Assembly: GCF_040327995.1 (NCBI RefSeq)
Contig: NZ_JBEPIJ010000002.1
Coordinates: forward strand, 62,001 to 126,000
Direction of reading: 5' to 3'
Source: Solimonas thermocellulolyticum
Lineage (GTDB): Bacteria; Pseudomonadota; Gammaproteobacteria; Nevskiales; Nevskiaceae
DNA length: 64,000 bases
Below are positions 63,202-64,000 of the stretch, in pieces. The notes beneath the pieces are model-generated. The model was not told the origin of the DNA. It saw only the letters and a list, made by a program, of their open reading frames with translations, and did no database searches. Positions within the stretch are counted from its first letter, which is position 1, and the number at the start of each line of letters is the position of its first letter. A program made the position numbers and the translations under genes.

Positions 63202-63629
63202 ACCGCACGCTGGACATCGATGCGCCGGCCGATGTGGTCTGGCAGGTGCTCACCGACTTTGCGCACTACGGCGAGTGGAATCCCTTTGTACCCGAGGCGC
63301 GCTGCGAGCTGCGCCCGGGCGGGGCGATCGAGATGCAGGTGAAGCTGCGGGACAAGCCACAATTCCAGCGCGAGTGGGTTCACAGCGTCGGGCCGGGCCA
63401 GACCTTCAGCTACCGCATGAAGCCGGTGCCGCTGGGCGCGCTGCGCAGCGAACGCGTGCAGATGCTCCAAGCGCTGGGGCCGAACCGCACGCGCTATATC
63501 TCGCACTTCGAGCTCGCCGGCTGGCTGCAGCCGCTGGTCAGCGCGATCTTCGGCGAGGCCATGCGCCAAGGCTTCGAGGCGATGGCGCTGGGCTTGAAGC
63601 GCCAGGCCGAGGCCAAGGCGCGCCGCTGA
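63189..63629 (+). CDS. SRPBCC family protein
   Basis: A 146-residue START-like (SRPBCC) protein: TVDRTLDIDAPADVVWQVLT at the start and a hydrophobic cavity fold of seven strands and a long C-terminal helix (IFGEAMRQGFEAMALGLKRQ). The start is a GTG at 63189 that overlaps the acyl-CoA synthetase end by 13 nt, so co-translation is likely. Family members bind hydrophobic ligands; this one probably handles a lipid-like substrate of the pathway. Specific role unknown. Confidence 0.8.
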   Translation: MFTVDRTLDIDAPADVVWQVLTDFAHYGEWNPFVPEARCELRPGGAIEMQVKLRDKPQFQREWVHSVGPGQTFSYRMKPVPLGALRSERVQMLQALGPNRTRYISHFELAGWLQPLVSAIFGEAMRQGFEAMALGLKRQAEAKARR

Positions 63630-63658
63630 AGCGGCGGCGAATCTGCTGTACTTGCGGC

Positions 63659-64000
63659 ATGGTCGCGCCGCAGGCCGAGGTCGAGCACACCGCGAGCCGT
63701 TACGCGGCGGCGTTGCTGCGCGCGCTGGGGCGCGCGGACGTCGCAGCGGCCGTCGCGCCGCGGCATCCGGCCGTGGCCGCGGCGCGCTGCGGCCTTTTGG
63801 CGCTGACCGGACCGAGCGAGGCGCCGCCGCGGCTCTGCCCGGCGCCGCTCGCCGCCTGCGCGGACGGCGCGCTGGCGGCGCTGGCCGCGCTCGCGCCGCC
63901 GCGGGCCTTGGATGATCTTTGCGGCGCCGCGCTGCTGACCGAACGTGCCGCGATCTTCGGTCATGCGCGGCGCGGCCGCGTCTCGCCCGGCGGCAGCGCG
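63659..64000 (+). CDS. CaiB/BaiF-type CoA-transferase (3' end outside window)
   Basis: A frame open from the ATG at 63659 to the end of the window (114 codons). The end of the visible part, GAALLTERAAIFGHARRGRV followed by SPGGSA, matches the N-terminal segment of class III CoA-transferases (CaiB/BaiF family). The preceding residues are Ala-rich and little conserved. It fits an acyl-CoA catabolism cluster with the synthetase and SRPBCC genes upstream. The truncation is only due to the window edge. Confidence 0.65.
   Translation, partial: MVAPQAEVEHTASRYAAALLRALGRADVAAAVAPRHPAVAAARCGLLALTGPSEAPPRLCPAPLAACADGALAALAALAPPRALDDLCGAALLTERAAIFGHARRGRVSPGGSA

Overview
The window is about 64 kb of GC-rich, densely packed bacterial chromosome, read as Gammaproteobacteria. 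The PrkA-YeaH-SpoVR trio, an hppA-adk-rnd-mpl neighbourhood, a short-LID adenylate kinase and a DUF1329 protein beside a DUF35/thiolase-like aldolase pair point to the Xanthomonadales/Nevskiales (Solimonadaceae-like) part of that class. This placement is inference from gene content. No rRNA or tRNA gene was seen.

Layout. 1-4264: 3' part of prkA, then yeaH and a SpoVR gene (stress-kinase cluster). 4273-4889: Phd/VapC-type toxin-antitoxin pair. 4941-8639: prlC and a LemA/GIDE-domain pair. 8760-14119: lipoprotein hydrolase, gamma carbonic anhydrase, the two subunits of a 3-oxoacid CoA-transferase, gpmA, and a ROK sugar kinase whose start lies behind a repeat-rich leader. 14241-16904: soluble and membrane pyrophosphatases. 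17231-20908: adk, rnd, a membrane protein and mpl. 20922-29296: a truncated symporter, a PerM-type protein, an S9 peptidase, a divergent pirin/LysR pair and hutH. 29330-35544: a TetR-TolC-MFP-RND efflux operon with two palindromic operators at its head. 35685-41546: lipid-modifying enzymes (desaturase, sterol-desaturase-like hydroxylase, thioesterase II) with two AraC regulators. 41634-46170: YkgJ-like protein, DUF1329 protein, and a DUF35-thiolase-hydrolase set suggesting acyl or steroid side-chain catabolism.

46385-61126 is the most interesting part. It is a complete type I-G (formerly I-U) CRISPR-Cas locus, entirely on the minus strand: WYL regulator, secreted-looking HIRAN protein, cas3 (helicase then HD), a nucleotidyltransferase, csx17 (cas8), csb1 (cas7), csb2 (cas5-cas6), a SEC-C zinc-motif protein, a cas4-cas1 fusion, cas2, leader and a 20-repeat array. 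Three genes are not standard I-G components. The nucleotidyltransferase overlaps both cas3 and csx17 by ATGA, the SEC-C protein sits between csb2 and cas4-cas1, and the HIRAN gene is 14 nt before cas3. In the leader-proximal half of the array every repeat carries two extra bases (GT on the crRNA strand) and the repeat period is about 2 nt longer. This suggests a change in the integration register during the array's history.

61320-64000: divergent from the CRISPR operon, a small conserved-looking protein, an acyl-CoA synthetase, an SRPBCC protein and the start of a CaiB-like CoA-transferase. These again fit acyl-CoA catabolism.
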